DNA from: an uncultured Granulosicoccaceae bacterium
GTDB taxonomy: Bacteria; Pseudomonadota; Gammaproteobacteria; Granulosicoccales; Granulosicoccaceae
NCBI GenBank assembly: GCA_937998875.1
Contig: CALLBO010000066.1
Location: 35,284-99,283, forward strand
DNA: 64,000 nucleotides
Direction: 5' to 3'
Shown: positions 17,035 through 26,694 of the stretch, one piece after another
Position numbering within the stretch: the first letter of the stretch is position 1
Layout of the letters: each line of letters starts with the position of its first letter
The notes under the pieces: model-generated
What the model saw: the letters and a program-made list of their open reading frames with translations, nothing else
What the model was told of the DNA's origin: nothing
Database searches by the model: none
Position numbers and translations under genes: made by a program

Positions 17035-17511
17035 TCAGTTCCGCAGGATAATTTCAACACGACGATTTGCACGTCTGCCTTCAAGGCTTTTGTTATCCGC
17101 TACTGGCCTGGTCTCACCGTAACCAGTTGACGTAATTCTGTTTGCACTGATCCCGTTCGCCTTAAGGGCGTTGACAATTGCACCGGCGCGCTGCTCAGAG
17201 AGTTTCTGATTAAAGCTTTTAGAACCGTGATGATCAGTATGACCTGCAACCACAACACGGCTATCAGGATTCGTACGTAAATAATCTACCGCACGTAATA
17301 CTATTTTATTCGCACCGGGTCGCAGCGTGGCCTCCTCAAAGTCGAACAGAACACCATTAACCGTCATATTGGTTTCTTTTCCAGTGCTCTTTGATGATGA
17401 GGCACGGACAGCCCCGAGCTCCGGCTCTGAAGACGAGGGTAGAAATGAGCACGCAGTAAGTAAGCTCGAGATCAATATGCCCAACGCCAGATTTGTCAGA
17501 ATAGATTTCAT
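17035..17511 (-). CDS. Small OmpA-family lipoprotein
   Basis: 158 residues from the ATG at 17511, which has AGGA five bases upstream; an earlier frame start at 17559 lacks a signal-peptide shape. Lipobox LTAC gives lipidated Cys21. The OmpA domain fills the rest: NGVLFDFEEATLRPGANK, VVVAGHTDHHGSKSFN, LSEQRAGAIVNALKANGI, STGYGETRPVADN and RRANRRVEIIL. It is likely a Pal-like outer-membrane lipoprotein that binds peptidoglycan. It is the second OmpA-family lipoprotein within 3 kb. Confidence 0.9.
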   Translation of the reverse strand: MKSILTNLALGILISSLLTACSFLPSSSEPELGAVRASSSKSTGKETNMTVNGVLFDFEEATLRPGANKIVLRAVDYLRTNPDSRVVVAGHTDHHGSKSFNQKLSEQRAGAIVNALKANGISANRITSTGYGETRPVADNKSLEGRRANRRVEIILRN

Positions 17512-17879
17512 GTTTTTCCTGAAATAAGTTAATGAGAACCTTGCACCCATATCGTCCAAAACACGAAAATATTTATAAATAGTACTTCAATATGAGCGGC
17601 ATATAACTTGATCAACACTAATTGATCACGAATTCGTTGGATCGAGTGCTACATAACAGGGAAATAAAAAGGCCTTACCACGTTGGATGGCACCACGTCG
17701 CTGACACTCCGGCGCAGTGGGCTGCCTGGGCTCACACGAGCAGCACGACGCTAGCTGAGCCAGTGATACAAAACACATGACGTCGGCTGGCTCGATTCTA
17801 TCGATGACTCCGATCCGAGATCCTCCCAATTCGTTAGCACCTCTATCACCTATTATGCTGCCTCTGATACTTGCCTCGG
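17512..17879. other. Intergenic region, no gene seen
   Basis: 368 bp separating the OmpA lipoprotein from the end of the GGDEF-EAL gene. Minus-strand open frames here have no coding look. No terminator with a T-tract was found. Confidence 0.45.
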
Positions 17880-19880
17880 CTAGGCGGCCTTCCGCATAAC
17901 ACTGCGGTTGAAATTTTCCAGCGCTGTTGGTTTTCCTACGCCGTAGCCTTGTACGTAATCAATACCGATGTCTGCAAGCTTACCTCGAACTTCATCATCC
18001 TCAACAAACTCAGCTATGGTTTTGATGCCCATAACTCTTGCTATCTCACCGATGGCCCTAACCATGACGACACAGGTTTCATCTGTCATTAAGGGACTGA
18101 CAAACACACCATCAATCTTAACGAAATCGACTGGTAGATTTTTTAGATAGGCAAACGAACTCATACCGGAACCAAAATCATCCAATGCAATCTGGCAACC
18201 TGATTCTCTGACAATATTCATAAATTCAGCCGCACTGCTCAAGTCCGAAACCGCAGCTGTTTCTGTCATTTCAAAACAAAGAGATGATGCCGGTACCGGA
18301 CTTAACAGTAGCTGCTCAAGTAAAAAGTCCCTGAACATTTCATCGCTAACCGAATTACCCGATAAGTTTATAGCGCAAACGGGCACTTCATCACCCTGAA
18401 TCAAGCGCTCTTCCATCCAGCTCAGTGTATTTATAACAACCCAACGATCAATTTGCGGCATTATTGCGTAACGCTCAGCAGCCGGAAGAAAAGCACCGGG
18501 TGGTATCACATCCCCGTTGTTATCCAGCATTCGAACCAACACCTCTATATGAGAAGACGGGTGTTGAGATTTATCAGTCGATTCGATAATTTGCCCGAAT
18601 AATGTAAATTTTGACGTCTCCAGTGCATGATGTATTTTTGGAACCCAGCTCATTTCGCTTCGACGCTTGCGAAGTTCATTATCGTTTTCCGTATATACGT
18701 GCACTCTATTTCTACCGGCGTCTTTAGCGGCATAACAGGTTTCATCAGCAGCTGACATGATCCGCTCCGGATTTTCACCGGTGTCCGTTATACACACCAC
18801 ACCGAGTGTGGCGGCTACAACAAATGAGCGACCCTGATTGAGGTAACGATAGGCCTGGGTTGTGACGCGCAGTTCCTCCGCTAACTGTATACCTTTCTCC
18901 AGACTAGTGGATCTCAATAACACAGCGAACTCATCGCCACCTAGCCTCGCAAACATCACATCCGGATCAAACAGACCTGATAATATTACGCATAACTGCT
19001 TAAGAAGTTCGTCCCCCGCCGCATGACCACAAGTATCGTTTACCACTTTAAACTGATCCAGATCAAAATAGATCAACACATCATCAGGGCTACTTTCCGT
19101 TCTCTGTTCAAGGGCGTCACACAAGGCTGATTCAAAAGCCTGACGATTCTTCAGACCTGTCAGAGAATCATGCGAGGCGCGATGTTCAAGTTTATTTGTA
19201 AGTACCTGTGATTCCTGCATGGCGGTGCCGAGATCGTTAACTGCATCTGCGAGCATCGACATCTCACGTGAGCTGGGAATCTCAAGTCGGCCGTTATATC
19301 GGCCATTTGAAAACGCCCAAAGCTTTGCTGTCAGTTTGTTGATTGGCGACGCGACGAGAACATGCAGCAGAATTAAACTGAATACTGTCAGCGCGAGGAG
19401 TGCGATCATCAGTGTTTGTCTACTCCGTGCGATACGTATATCAATCTCCTCAGAGAGTCCGGCAATATTCCATTGCGCAAAGACTTTACCGAAGAGTTCC
19501 CCTTCGTATTCAATAGATTGCTCAAAGCGGGGAGTAGAAGGTATTTTCCCAAACTCAGAATGGCGCCACTGCGTCATGGGCTGACCGGATTCATTGGCGA
19601 TCAGTATAGAAGTGAGATTCGGATCCAGCGTTGCTGTTTCCCTGACCAGAGTATCGAGTAACGCTATATCTTCCATGATAACCGCCTCCTGCGCCCCAGC
19701 AGAAATTAACTTCAGCACAAGATAGCTCTGTTGCTCAAGTTCATTGGTGAGATGATACTGACGATATTTTTGATCTAGCTGGATAGCTACTAACATCACT
19801 AAAAACATGGTGCACAACAGAGCTAAACATATCTTCAGCCACAGCGGATAGGGTATCCTCATAAGACGCTTATGCTTCAC
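17880..19880 (-). CDS. Transmembrane HAMP-GGDEF-EAL protein
   Basis: 666 residues from a GTG start. TM1 is at about 12-32 and TM2 at about 152-175, enclosing a periplasmic domain of about 120 residues. HAMP-like residues follow, then GGDEF (about 235-400) with ARLGGDEFAVLL, and EAL (about 420-660). The usual EAL signature reads EVLVR; FEMTETA, LDDFGSGMSSFAYL and KTIAEFVED are kept, so phosphodiesterase activity is plausible. The RxxD inhibitory site is not seen before GGDEF. It makes or breaks cyclic-di-GMP. It lies 6 bp after a PhnD-like periplasmic binding protein gene, which probably supplies the ligand signal to its periplasmic domain. Confidence 0.92.
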   Translation of the reverse strand: MKHKRLMRIPYPLWLKICLALLCTMFLVMLVAIQLDQKYRQYHLTNELEQQSYLVLKLISAGAQEAVIMEDIALLDTLVRETATLDPNLTSILIANESGQPMTQWRHSEFGKIPSTPRFEQSIEYEGELFGKVFAQWNIAGLSEEIDIRIARSRQTLMIALLALTVFSLILLHVLVASPINKLTAKLWAFSNGRYNGRLEIPSSREMSMLADAVNDLGTAMQESQVLTNKLEHRASHDSLTGLKNRQAFESALCDALEQRTESSPDDVLIYFDLDQFKVVNDTCGHAAGDELLKQLCVILSGLFDPDVMFARLGGDEFAVLLRSTSLEKGIQLAEELRVTTQAYRYLNQGRSFVVAATLGVVCITDTGENPERIMSAADETCYAAKDAGRNRVHVYTENDNELRKRRSEMSWVPKIHHALETSKFTLFGQIIESTDKSQHPSSHIEVLVRMLDNNGDVIPPGAFLPAAERYAIMPQIDRWVVINTLSWMEERLIQGDEVPVCAINLSGNSVSDEMFRDFLLEQLLLSPVPASSLCFEMTETAAVSDLSSAAEFMNIVRESGCQIALDDFGSGMSSFAYLKNLPVDFVKIDGVFVSPLMTDETCVVMVRAIGEIARVMGIKTIAEFVEDDEVRGKLADIGIDYVQGYGVGKPTALENFNRSVMRKAA

Positions 19881-19886
19881 TACAAC

Positions 19887-20801
19887 TCACAATCCGTCTA
19901 AAACAACAGTAGTGTCTGGAGATCTCTTTGACTGGAAAAATTCGGCATTACTAGTTATGGCGGCTCTTATCTCCTCAAAATCAGCATCCGACCCCGGTAC
20001 AAACTGTTTTTGATCCAGCTGTCTGAACGCATCAGGGGCATCCAACGCAAACATAACAGAACGAAGTGCCTCGAATAATTCGTCCGACATGTCGGCACTG
20101 GCAATCCACGGCTTATTCACATTGTCAAACGTAGCGAGTGACCGCAATGGCAGACCCTTTTTCTTTAATTTGTTAAAGGTACTTTCCTTGAGGGCTCCAG
20201 CGTCGAAGCTACCGTGTGCAACCGCGTGACCAACCCGGTCATGTCGATCCAGATATTCGAAACTCGCAAGATCAGTACTTGCAACACCATGTTTGAGGAG
20301 ATACGCCTGCGATAGATAGCGTCCTATTGTGGAGGCCTGATTACCAAACGCAAAACGCACACCTTTCAACTCGCTTACTTTCGAATAGGGGCTGGATTCG
20401 GCAACACAAATGACACCTCTTGTTGTTTGCTTTCCATTTTTACTGTCCAGCGCCAGTATCCGTAACCGTGGATTCTGTTTGATAGCAGTAACGTATGAAG
20501 CAGCACCAAAACGAGAAAAATCAACATCACCGTTAACCAGTTCTGCAACACCCTCTTCATAGCTTCGCGATATCTGAAGCTTGATATCGACTGGTTTTCC
20601 GAGTTTAAGAGTCAGCGCTGTCTCTATTGCCGACAGTAGCGGGCGGAATGTTTTTACAAGCACGGTGGGCTTATCTGTTGTGTACAGTCCAAAAACCAAC
20701 TCGATCTTCTGTTGTGCAGATATTGGCTGCAAGGAGGCGCAAAAAACTAAAAGCACTACAACCGTCTGTCTAACTATGTTGTCAGTGGTGCATCTTTTCA
20801 C
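19887..20801 (-). CDS. PhnD-like periplasmic substrate-binding protein
   Basis: 304 residues from a GTG at 20801, chosen for GGGAG eight bases upstream. A signal peptide ends near SAQQ. VFGLYTTDKPTVLVKTFRPLL, VDFSRFGAASYVTA, GVICVAESSPYSKVSELKG and FGNQASTIGRYLSQAYL match the PhnD/phosphate-phosphonate binding-protein fold. No ABC permease or ATPase gene is near. It sits directly before a transmembrane GGDEF-EAL gene, so it is more likely a signal-receptor subunit than a transporter part (inference). The ligand could be phosphonate, phosphite or another oxyanion. Confidence 0.88.
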   Translation of the reverse strand: MKRCTTDNIVRQTVVVLLVFCASLQPISAQQKIELVFGLYTTDKPTVLVKTFRPLLSAIETALTLKLGKPVDIKLQISRSYEEGVAELVNGDVDFSRFGAASYVTAIKQNPRLRILALDSKNGKQTTRGVICVAESSPYSKVSELKGVRFAFGNQASTIGRYLSQAYLLKHGVASTDLASFEYLDRHDRVGHAVAHGSFDAGALKESTFNKLKKKGLPLRSLATFDNVNKPWIASADMSDELFEALRSVMFALDAPDAFRQLDQKQFVPGSDADFEEIRAAITSNAEFFQSKRSPDTTVVLDGL

Positions 20802-21227
20802 TCGACACTCTCCCGAAAACAAAATTATTCTGACCGGACATATGGGATAAATGACAGCGTCTAACCATCATGAAAACCGTGTCATCAAGAATCGGCTGGC
20901 AGGAATAGGAACTTTAGTAAAACAGCTGTACTAACCACGACCACCGACAAACAAAATGGCTACCATTCCAAACGAACATTGAAAGACCATAAGCCATAAG
21001 CCATAAACGATAAGCAATGGACATTTCATCCTGCCATACATGTGCTCATAAGCAGCGGGGAAGCTGTCTAACAGATGACTTTACTTGACAAAATTTCCGT
21101 TGAGTAATCACTTCAATTCCACTCAACGCGTCTTTCACTTTAAGTATTCGATGATTGAATCGTGTTCGACAAACGATTCCTAACAGTTTCGGCAACTTGT
21201 GAGAATTCACAAGACACTGGCTTTATA
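20802..21227. other. Intergenic region with a short heptamer-like repeat
   Basis: 426 bp. Around 20989-21017 a short tandem array of CATAAGC-like units (ccataag repeated, then a degenerate copy) is visible. No open frame or hairpin of note. Confidence 0.45.
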
Positions 21228-22055
21228 CTAAGGAAAATACTTGAATATTCGCAACCAACGGTTATACAAGGGTTGTTCTGAAACCGCATACTCATAGGTT
21301 CGCGAATCCAAAAAAAGGCCATTGTAGGAATAAGTGGTTTTAACCATATTTCCGTTCATATCATATTCGTAGTCCTCCACAGCAATATCCGATCGATCAG
21401 ACAACTCCATGATTGACTCTCTTCGAACTATTCGTCCTTGCGCATCATGTTCGAAGCTTGTGTTTTCAATCTCTGTATATGTATCAAGAGGACCTTCCTG
21501 AAAAAAGATTTTCTCCCTGCTTAGATTTGAAATCTGTCCAGCCGAATTGTACAGGTAACTGTAATTATCGAGCCGGGTCACCGCGCCGTTATCGGAATAG
21601 GTACGGGTGCGGGTTGTCAATTTCCCCGAAGAATCATAAGCAAAAACCGAATCACCATAAGTCGAATTACTTTCTACAATTTGGCTTAATAAGCCTTGCT
21701 CGTTATATTCATACAATGTATTCCCCCCATCTGCCGAACGCCAACGCAGCATTTGGCCACGTTCATTAAAATAATTCGTCGAGATTGATACAGATGAAGT
21801 TCCATCGAACAAGTCATAGTCTGTATAAGTTACTTCTGTTGTGCGATTTTCAAAATCAACATCGTACTCAATCGTACGGACAAGCTCATTAAATTCATTG
21901 AAACCCATTGCTTTTACAACGTGATACCCATTGACAGTATCCGACGGCGATCCCGTGCCAGTTGCTGTATCACCACCAGATCCACCGCACCCGGATAAAA
22001 GTACGAACAGCAATACCAACCGATAACCGCTTGCCTTGAATTTTTCAGTAAACAT
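21228..22055 (-). CDS. Lipoprotein with YD/RHS-like repeats
   Basis: 275 residues from the ATG at 22055 (GAGG nine bases upstream). Lipobox LLSGC gives lipidated Cys23. After a Gly/Ser/Thr linker the chain has repeated Y/N/G-rich units such as YEYNEQGLLSQIV, FAYDSSGKLTTRT, YLYNSAGQISNLS, FEHDAQGRIVRRE and YEYDMNGNMVKTT, each about 21-35 residues. These are YD-repeat-like strands as in RHS wrappers, but too few to form an RHS shell and without any toxin tip. It is probably a surface or periplasmic lipoprotein of unknown role. Confidence 0.75.
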   Translation of the reverse strand: MFTEKFKASGYRLVLLFVLLSGCGGSGGDTATGTGSPSDTVNGYHVVKAMGFNEFNELVRTIEYDVDFENRTTEVTYTDYDLFDGTSSVSISTNYFNERGQMLRWRSADGGNTLYEYNEQGLLSQIVESNSTYGDSVFAYDSSGKLTTRTRTYSDNGAVTRLDNYSYLYNSAGQISNLSREKIFFQEGPLDTYTEIENTSFEHDAQGRIVRRESIMELSDRSDIAVEDYEYDMNGNMVKTTYSYNGLFLDSRTYEYAVSEQPLYNRWLRIFKYFP

Positions 22056-22598
22056 ACTAACCATCCTCTTGACCGAGACACCAGGAAATATATCATCAAA
22101 GTTACCTATGCATTCGCGATGTCATAACCTCTCGCCATGACTTTTTACCAAATGACGACAAACGGGATGAATAGAGATTCGAGCGTATCAATTCTCTTTT
22201 TATAGCCGCCTCTCCGGATCCGCCTGTCTGTAAGCCAAAATCAACTCTTACTGCCACCAGCCTTCAGCGTCGCTACCCTGCCGGCAACAAACTTCCTCAG
22301 GCTAGCGCTTCGACTGGTAATCCTCCAGCCGGCGGCCATAGTCTGCGTGATCAGGAAAAACATAGAACTCATCACACAAGATCAATTTTTCACAGGAGTT
22401 TTTAATACACCGCGCACTATTCCAAAAGGTTTTACGACTACAGAATTATGGATTTTCTGAGTAAGCCGATAGCACTGCAGCAGCATACACCGCTGCAGAA
22501 TCTGTCCGGCATGGACAGTTACAAAGGTTCCGTTCCGGCAGCAAACTGCGGACAGCAGGGGCTTACATACAGCGTCACGCTAATGGTTGTTGGGTACT
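22056..22598. other. Intergenic region between divergent genes
   Basis: 543 bp holding the promoters of the YD-repeat lipoprotein and the GGDEF-EAL gene. Open frames here look non-coding. No RNA or repeat element recognised. Confidence 0.45.
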
Positions 22599-24920
22599 AT
22601 GGATATATCTATTTCGAGAATTGCTGTGATCGGTAGTTTACGTTCCAGAATTGTCATAATAATTTCGCTGATGACCATCGCGGTACAATTGGCGATTTAC
22701 GCCATCTTAGATAAATCTAATCAGGAGTTTCTGGCAACACGCGAAGCGTCGGTAACAGAGCGGGTCGCAGAAATAGTGCCTGCTGTCATCAACGCGGAAT
22801 TTCAGCGACTGGAACATGAATTACTTCGTTTCACCAGCCAACTAAGCTCTCTCGAGCAAACCCCTGACAACTCTGTCGAAGATACTTTACTCGCACTGAC
22901 TGACAATCAGAATACTAGTTTTCTTGCCGCTGGAAATCGGCATATTTTCGTCAATAGAACACAGGTCAAAAAAACAAAAGAGGCCGCGTTGCCCTCGGGC
23001 CCAGCTAAACCGGATTCTGTCCCAGCTGCAGGTATCGCACCCGTCGCTGATACCGTGGTGCACTCTGGCTACTTTGATCAACAATCATCCTTCCTGACAG
23101 CCACCACCACCGTTGATGTCGCTGCACAAAACTTCCAGGTCACAGTTGCTTCAAATGTTGATGAAAACATTCTGCCTTCAATCGAACAGTTTGCACAGGT
23201 CGGGGCACAAACAGTCCAACTCGATGAGACTGCAGATACGGGTATATCTAACCATCTACAAATTGCCGGGTTTCCGGACGCAACTATAAAATGGTCTTAT
23301 TCAGGCGCTAATGAACTAGACAACCTGATCATCAGTCAACAAACCCGGCTGAGAATATTGTTGGCGTTAAGTCTGGTCATTGTACTTTTTCTCGGTATGG
23401 CTTTGGCCCGTGAGTTGACTAAACCTCTTCGGTTACTCGTAGAGGCTACACGAAAGATTAAAAACGGCGATTACTCCGTCAAGGTGCCTATGTTGCACCG
23501 TGATGAAATTGGCGAGCTCGCAGAAACTATAGATCTGATGCGCGAGCACGTCGGCGAACGTGAAGACGAGATTCTCAAACTTGCATACGCAGACACTCTG
23601 ACTGACCTGCCAAACAGGACGCTTTTCGATGACAGACTGAACACGACTGTCTCCCTCGGACAACGCAGGGGAGATCCTTTCGCGGTTATTATCCTCGACA
23701 TGGACCGCTTTAAGTACATAAACGATGTACTCGGCCATGAATCCGGTGACGCCGTGCTCAAAGAAGTTGCGGACCGGCTAAAGACAATCCTTCGTGACTC
23801 AGACACTGTCGCGAGACTGGGCGGTGACGAATTCGCACTACTGCTTCAAGATGTTTCTGAAGCGGACATCATGACTGCAGTCGATAGAATTACATCGGTC
23901 TTTGAGCTGCCAGTAACCCTTAATAACCAACCTGTAGATGTTGGCTGCAGCATAGGCATTGCGTGCTTTCCCCAACACGGTGACGATGCGAGTACATTGC
24001 TGCGCCGTGCAGACATGGCAATGTATTCTGCAAAACGCTCTGACAAAGACTACGCGTTCTATGATCCAAACTGCGAAGAGCACCAGGAAGAACATTTATC
24101 TCTACTGAGTGAAATCAAACGTGCGGTGGAGTTTGACGAGCTACAACTGTTCTACCAACCAAAGGTTACCCTTGACGACTCATCGACTCTATCTGTTGAA
24201 ACCCTGCTGCGCTGGCAGCATCCGGAGCGCGGTCTCGTCCCACCTGTAGAGTTCATTCCTTTTGCCGAGCAGACTGGTGCAATCAGACTAATAACCCGCT
24301 GGGTAATTGCCAACGCAATTGTGCAGGCGAGAATCTGGGCAGACCAGGGCCTGGCGATAAAAATGTCAGTCAATATATCTGCCCGCGACTTGCTTGATTC
24401 GGATTTCTCCAACTATGTTAGCAATCGTCTTCAGGAAACAGGAGTCGATCCGGCGCTGATTTGTATGGAGATTACCGAAAGCGCATTGATGGAAGATCCG
24501 ATAAAGGCGAGACGTACTGTTGAGGCGTTACACAACCTCGGTTTGTCGATTTCAATTGATGACTACGGTACCGGATACAGCTCACTGGCCTATGTTAAGA
24601 ATCTACCGGTTAATGAATTGAAGATTGATCGCGAGTTCATTAAAAACATGATTGAAAGCGAAGAAGATGTTGCGATCGTACGATCTACTATAGAACTTGG
24701 CCACAACTTAGGGCTCAAGGTGGTAGCTGAGGGCATAGAGCATGAAGAAGAGATGCAAATGCTGAAAGAGTTCGGCTGTGATCAGGCTCAGGGCTTCTTA
24801 ATCAGCAAGGCACTAACAGCCACAGACATGGAAGCATGGATTAGTAACCAGGAAACTACACTCACTAAAAACATCAACGCCAAACTGCACACCCAAGAGA
24901 ACCATAAAAAGGCCAGCTAA
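22599..24920 (+). CDS. Transmembrane HAMP-GGDEF-EAL protein
   Basis: 773 residues from the ATG at 22599; in-frame TTG codons lie just upstream. TM1 (about 12-32) and TM2 (about 250-270) flank a periplasmic sensor domain of about 215 residues. HAMP (about 270-325) ends in DLMREHVGERE, GGDEF (about 335-500) has RDSD five residues before GGDEF, an intact inhibitory I-site, and EAL (about 515-760) has ETLLRW in place of EALLRW, with MEITESAL, IDDYGTGYSSLAYV and VVAEGIEHEEE. It should control cyclic-di-GMP and be feedback-inhibited as a cyclase. No partner gene is adjacent. Confidence 0.93.
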   Translation: MDISISRIAVIGSLRSRIVIIISLMTIAVQLAIYAILDKSNQEFLATREASVTERVAEIVPAVINAEFQRLEHELLRFTSQLSSLEQTPDNSVEDTLLALTDNQNTSFLAAGNRHIFVNRTQVKKTKEAALPSGPAKPDSVPAAGIAPVADTVVHSGYFDQQSSFLTATTTVDVAAQNFQVTVASNVDENILPSIEQFAQVGAQTVQLDETADTGISNHLQIAGFPDATIKWSYSGANELDNLIISQQTRLRILLALSLVIVLFLGMALARELTKPLRLLVEATRKIKNGDYSVKVPMLHRDEIGELAETIDLMREHVGEREDEILKLAYADTLTDLPNRTLFDDRLNTTVSLGQRRGDPFAVIILDMDRFKYINDVLGHESGDAVLKEVADRLKTILRDSDTVARLGGDEFALLLQDVSEADIMTAVDRITSVFELPVTLNNQPVDVGCSIGIACFPQHGDDASTLLRRADMAMYSAKRSDKDYAFYDPNCEEHQEEHLSLLSEIKRAVEFDELQLFYQPKVTLDDSSTLSVETLLRWQHPERGLVPPVEFIPFAEQTGAIRLITRWVIANAIVQARIWADQGLAIKMSVNISARDLLDSDFSNYVSNRLQETGVDPALICMEITESALMEDPIKARRTVEALHNLGLSISIDDYGTGYSSLAYVKNLPVNELKIDREFIKNMIESEEDVAIVRSTIELGHNLGLKVVAEGIEHEEEMQMLKEFGCDQAQGFLISKALTATDMEAWISNQETTLTKNINAKLHTQENHKKAS

Positions 24921-24981
24921 CAACCTATTTTTTCCTACAGGTCCCCACGATTCACGCACTGACAACCCACCTTAAAATATC

Positions 24982-25001
24982 TGTCCGATGCTAATCGGAC
25001 A
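24982..25001. repeat. Short perfect hairpin downstream of the GGDEF-EAL gene
   Basis: TGTCCGAT - GCTA - ATCGGACA gives an 8-bp stem with a 4-base loop, 62 bp after the stop codon. No T-tract follows, so the terminator role is unsure. The rest of the gap 24921-25350 holds no recognised gene. Confidence 0.5.
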
Positions 25002-25350
25002 TCGCGGGTAACTTACTCCTGCTCCGCTACTTCAGCGAAACTCCTTACAACCGACCAACGGTCGCGCAACCTCTATTGCAATTCGTCCTGCGCGATTGGC
25101 AACTTCGTGCGCAAGCATAGAGTCATCACACCTAAACACTACTCCCAAGGCACCGTAGGCGTTAATGAACCTTTCACCTTATTTTCGGAACACATACGAA
25201 AACAGCCAAGCCAGCATCACTTAAAACAGTTAGCTCAATTGATTCAGCGTCTACGGCTTCACACTTCGCTGTGGATCACTTGTTTTAGCTCGAACATTTA
25301 TCATGCTGTGTTAACATTCTTTGAAGGAATACCTGCCAATGAGGAATACC

Positions 25351-25734
25351 ATGTCAAAAACCCTGTTTTCGTTGTTTTTCTGCAGTCTGTTTCTAGGTGC
25401 TTGCGGAGGTGGGGGTAGTAAGCCTTCCGCTAACATCTGTACGACAAATGTGGCCGGGTGTCCCGCCACCTCGTTGTCATGCCCACAGGCTGCAAATTGC
25501 TACAGCACTGTGGCAGATTGCGCAGCCAGTAATGAGTGTCCTGCCCCGGGAAACACTACTCAAACTTCAAATAACTGCACCACTAACATCGCTGGCTGTG
25601 AAGCTAACGCATTCTCCTGCGATGCAGCAGCGAACTGTTATGAAACCCAGGCTGGTTGTATCGCAAGCAACGAATGTAGCGTAGCCGCAAAAACGCCAAA
25701 TCCGCATGAATTTCCAGCCTGGCCTATAAAATGA
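25351..25734 (+). CDS. Cys-rich lipoprotein with a duplicated module
   Basis: 127 residues from the ATG at 25351 (GAGG six bases upstream; an in-frame ATG at 25339 is the alternative). Lipobox LGAC gives lipidated Cys18, followed by GGGG. Two copies of a roughly 36-residue unit follow: CTTNVAGCPATSLSCPQ / ANCYSTVADCAASNEC and CTTNIAGCEANAFSCDA / ANCYETQAGCIASNEC, with six matching Cys each, so probably three disulfides per unit. Family unknown. Its stop overlaps the next start by four bases (ATGA), so the two products likely work together. Confidence 0.75.
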   Translation: MSKTLFSLFFCSLFLGACGGGGSKPSANICTTNVAGCPATSLSCPQAANCYSTVADCAASNECPAPGNTTQTSNNCTTNIAGCEANAFSCDAAANCYETQAGCIASNECSVAAKTPNPHEFPAWPIK

Positions 25735-26576
25735 ACAAAATCGGCATCGCAGTATTTGCCACTACTGCGTTCGCTTCCTATCTGATAGGGCATTACAGAG
25801 GCTCACTATCGGGTGACAGCGAAATTCCACATTCCGCGTCGCCTTCGCTTGCACCGTCTTCGGTTGTGCAAGTCGCTGCTGGTAGCAACCAGTGCATACC
25901 GAAGCAGCGTACTATTGCAGCAGGTGCTGGCGAAATTCAGGAAGAGTTTGTACAGGTTGGTGGTTTGGTAGAAAAAAGCATCGATATAACACAGCAGTCG
26001 ATACCGCTCGAACTGATTCCCAACTCCACTATTACCAATTATCTGGACGAATACCTCGATCCTGAAATTGCATCCCGTGTTGAAAACCCGAGACAGTTTG
26101 CATCAGATCTCATGCAGGCGATGAAATCTGATGACACACAGGCACCGGTTGCCGGAAGGTTAAACGCCTACGTCTCACTTTCACCTGTATCTGGTTTCCG
26201 AACTGTTGATTCAGGCGTTGATTTGCAACAGTTCAATCCTGTGTATATCCACTTGTCTGCACTGGAAGCCGACAGGATAGACGTAATGTTAAAGTGGAAA
26301 CACCTGCAATCCGGTGAGATCATCCACCTGGATCAGTCAATCGTCACGAATTCCACACAGACCACTTATCGTTCTTTCAAGCCTGATCAGGGCTGGCAAA
26401 GCGGAAGATATCAGATCGCTGCCTATGATATGCATAATGCGAATCATCTGCTTTCGGTTGTCAGTTTTCAGGTGCAGGATGTCTACGAACAAACACCTGA
26501 GCAGGCACAGCAGATAAATCAAGACGCTATTAACGAGATGATGTCTGTCGGACAAGCAGTTTCAAAAAACCACTAG
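25731..26576 (+). CDS. Membrane-anchored protein with DUF2914-like C-terminal domain
   Basis: 281 residues, start overlapping the upstream lipoprotein stop (ATGA). A hydrophobic segment (about 3-20, KIGIAVFATTAFASYLIG) anchors it. The C-terminal stretch, about 140-255, reads DVMLKWKHLQSGEIIHL, TQTTYRSFKPDQGWQSGRY and HLLSVVSFQV, the pattern of DUF2914 domains (strand, W-x-H, G-x-W-R/G-x-Y). The function of that family is unknown. It forms a two-gene unit with the Cys-rich lipoprotein. Confidence 0.65.
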   Translation: MNKIGIAVFATTAFASYLIGHYRGSLSGDSEIPHSASPSLAPSSVVQVAAGSNQCIPKQRTIAAGAGEIQEEFVQVGGLVEKSIDITQQSIPLELIPNSTITNYLDEYLDPEIASRVENPRQFASDLMQAMKSDDTQAPVAGRLNAYVSLSPVSGFRTVDSGVDLQQFNPVYIHLSALEADRIDVMLKWKHLQSGEIIHLDQSIVTNSTQTTYRSFKPDQGWQSGRYQIAAYDMHNANHLLSVVSFQVQDVYEQTPEQAQQINQDAINEMMSVGQAVSKNH

Positions 26577-26598
26577 TTCCAGAAGCAATCTACTCTAG

Positions 26599-26615
26599 TG
26601 AACAAAAATTGTTCA
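26599..26615. repeat. Inverted repeat after the DUF2914-like gene
   Basis: TGAACAA - AAA - TTGTTCA, 7-bp arms, lies 23 bp after the stop codon in the 118-bp gap between convergent genes. It has no T-tract on either side. Confidence 0.4.
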
Positions 26616-26694
26616 TTGAGCGCCGCACCCCCGTTACAACCTGGCGTCATCCCGGCACTTGTGCGAGTGTTGTGATGATCGCCAAGTCTATCCG

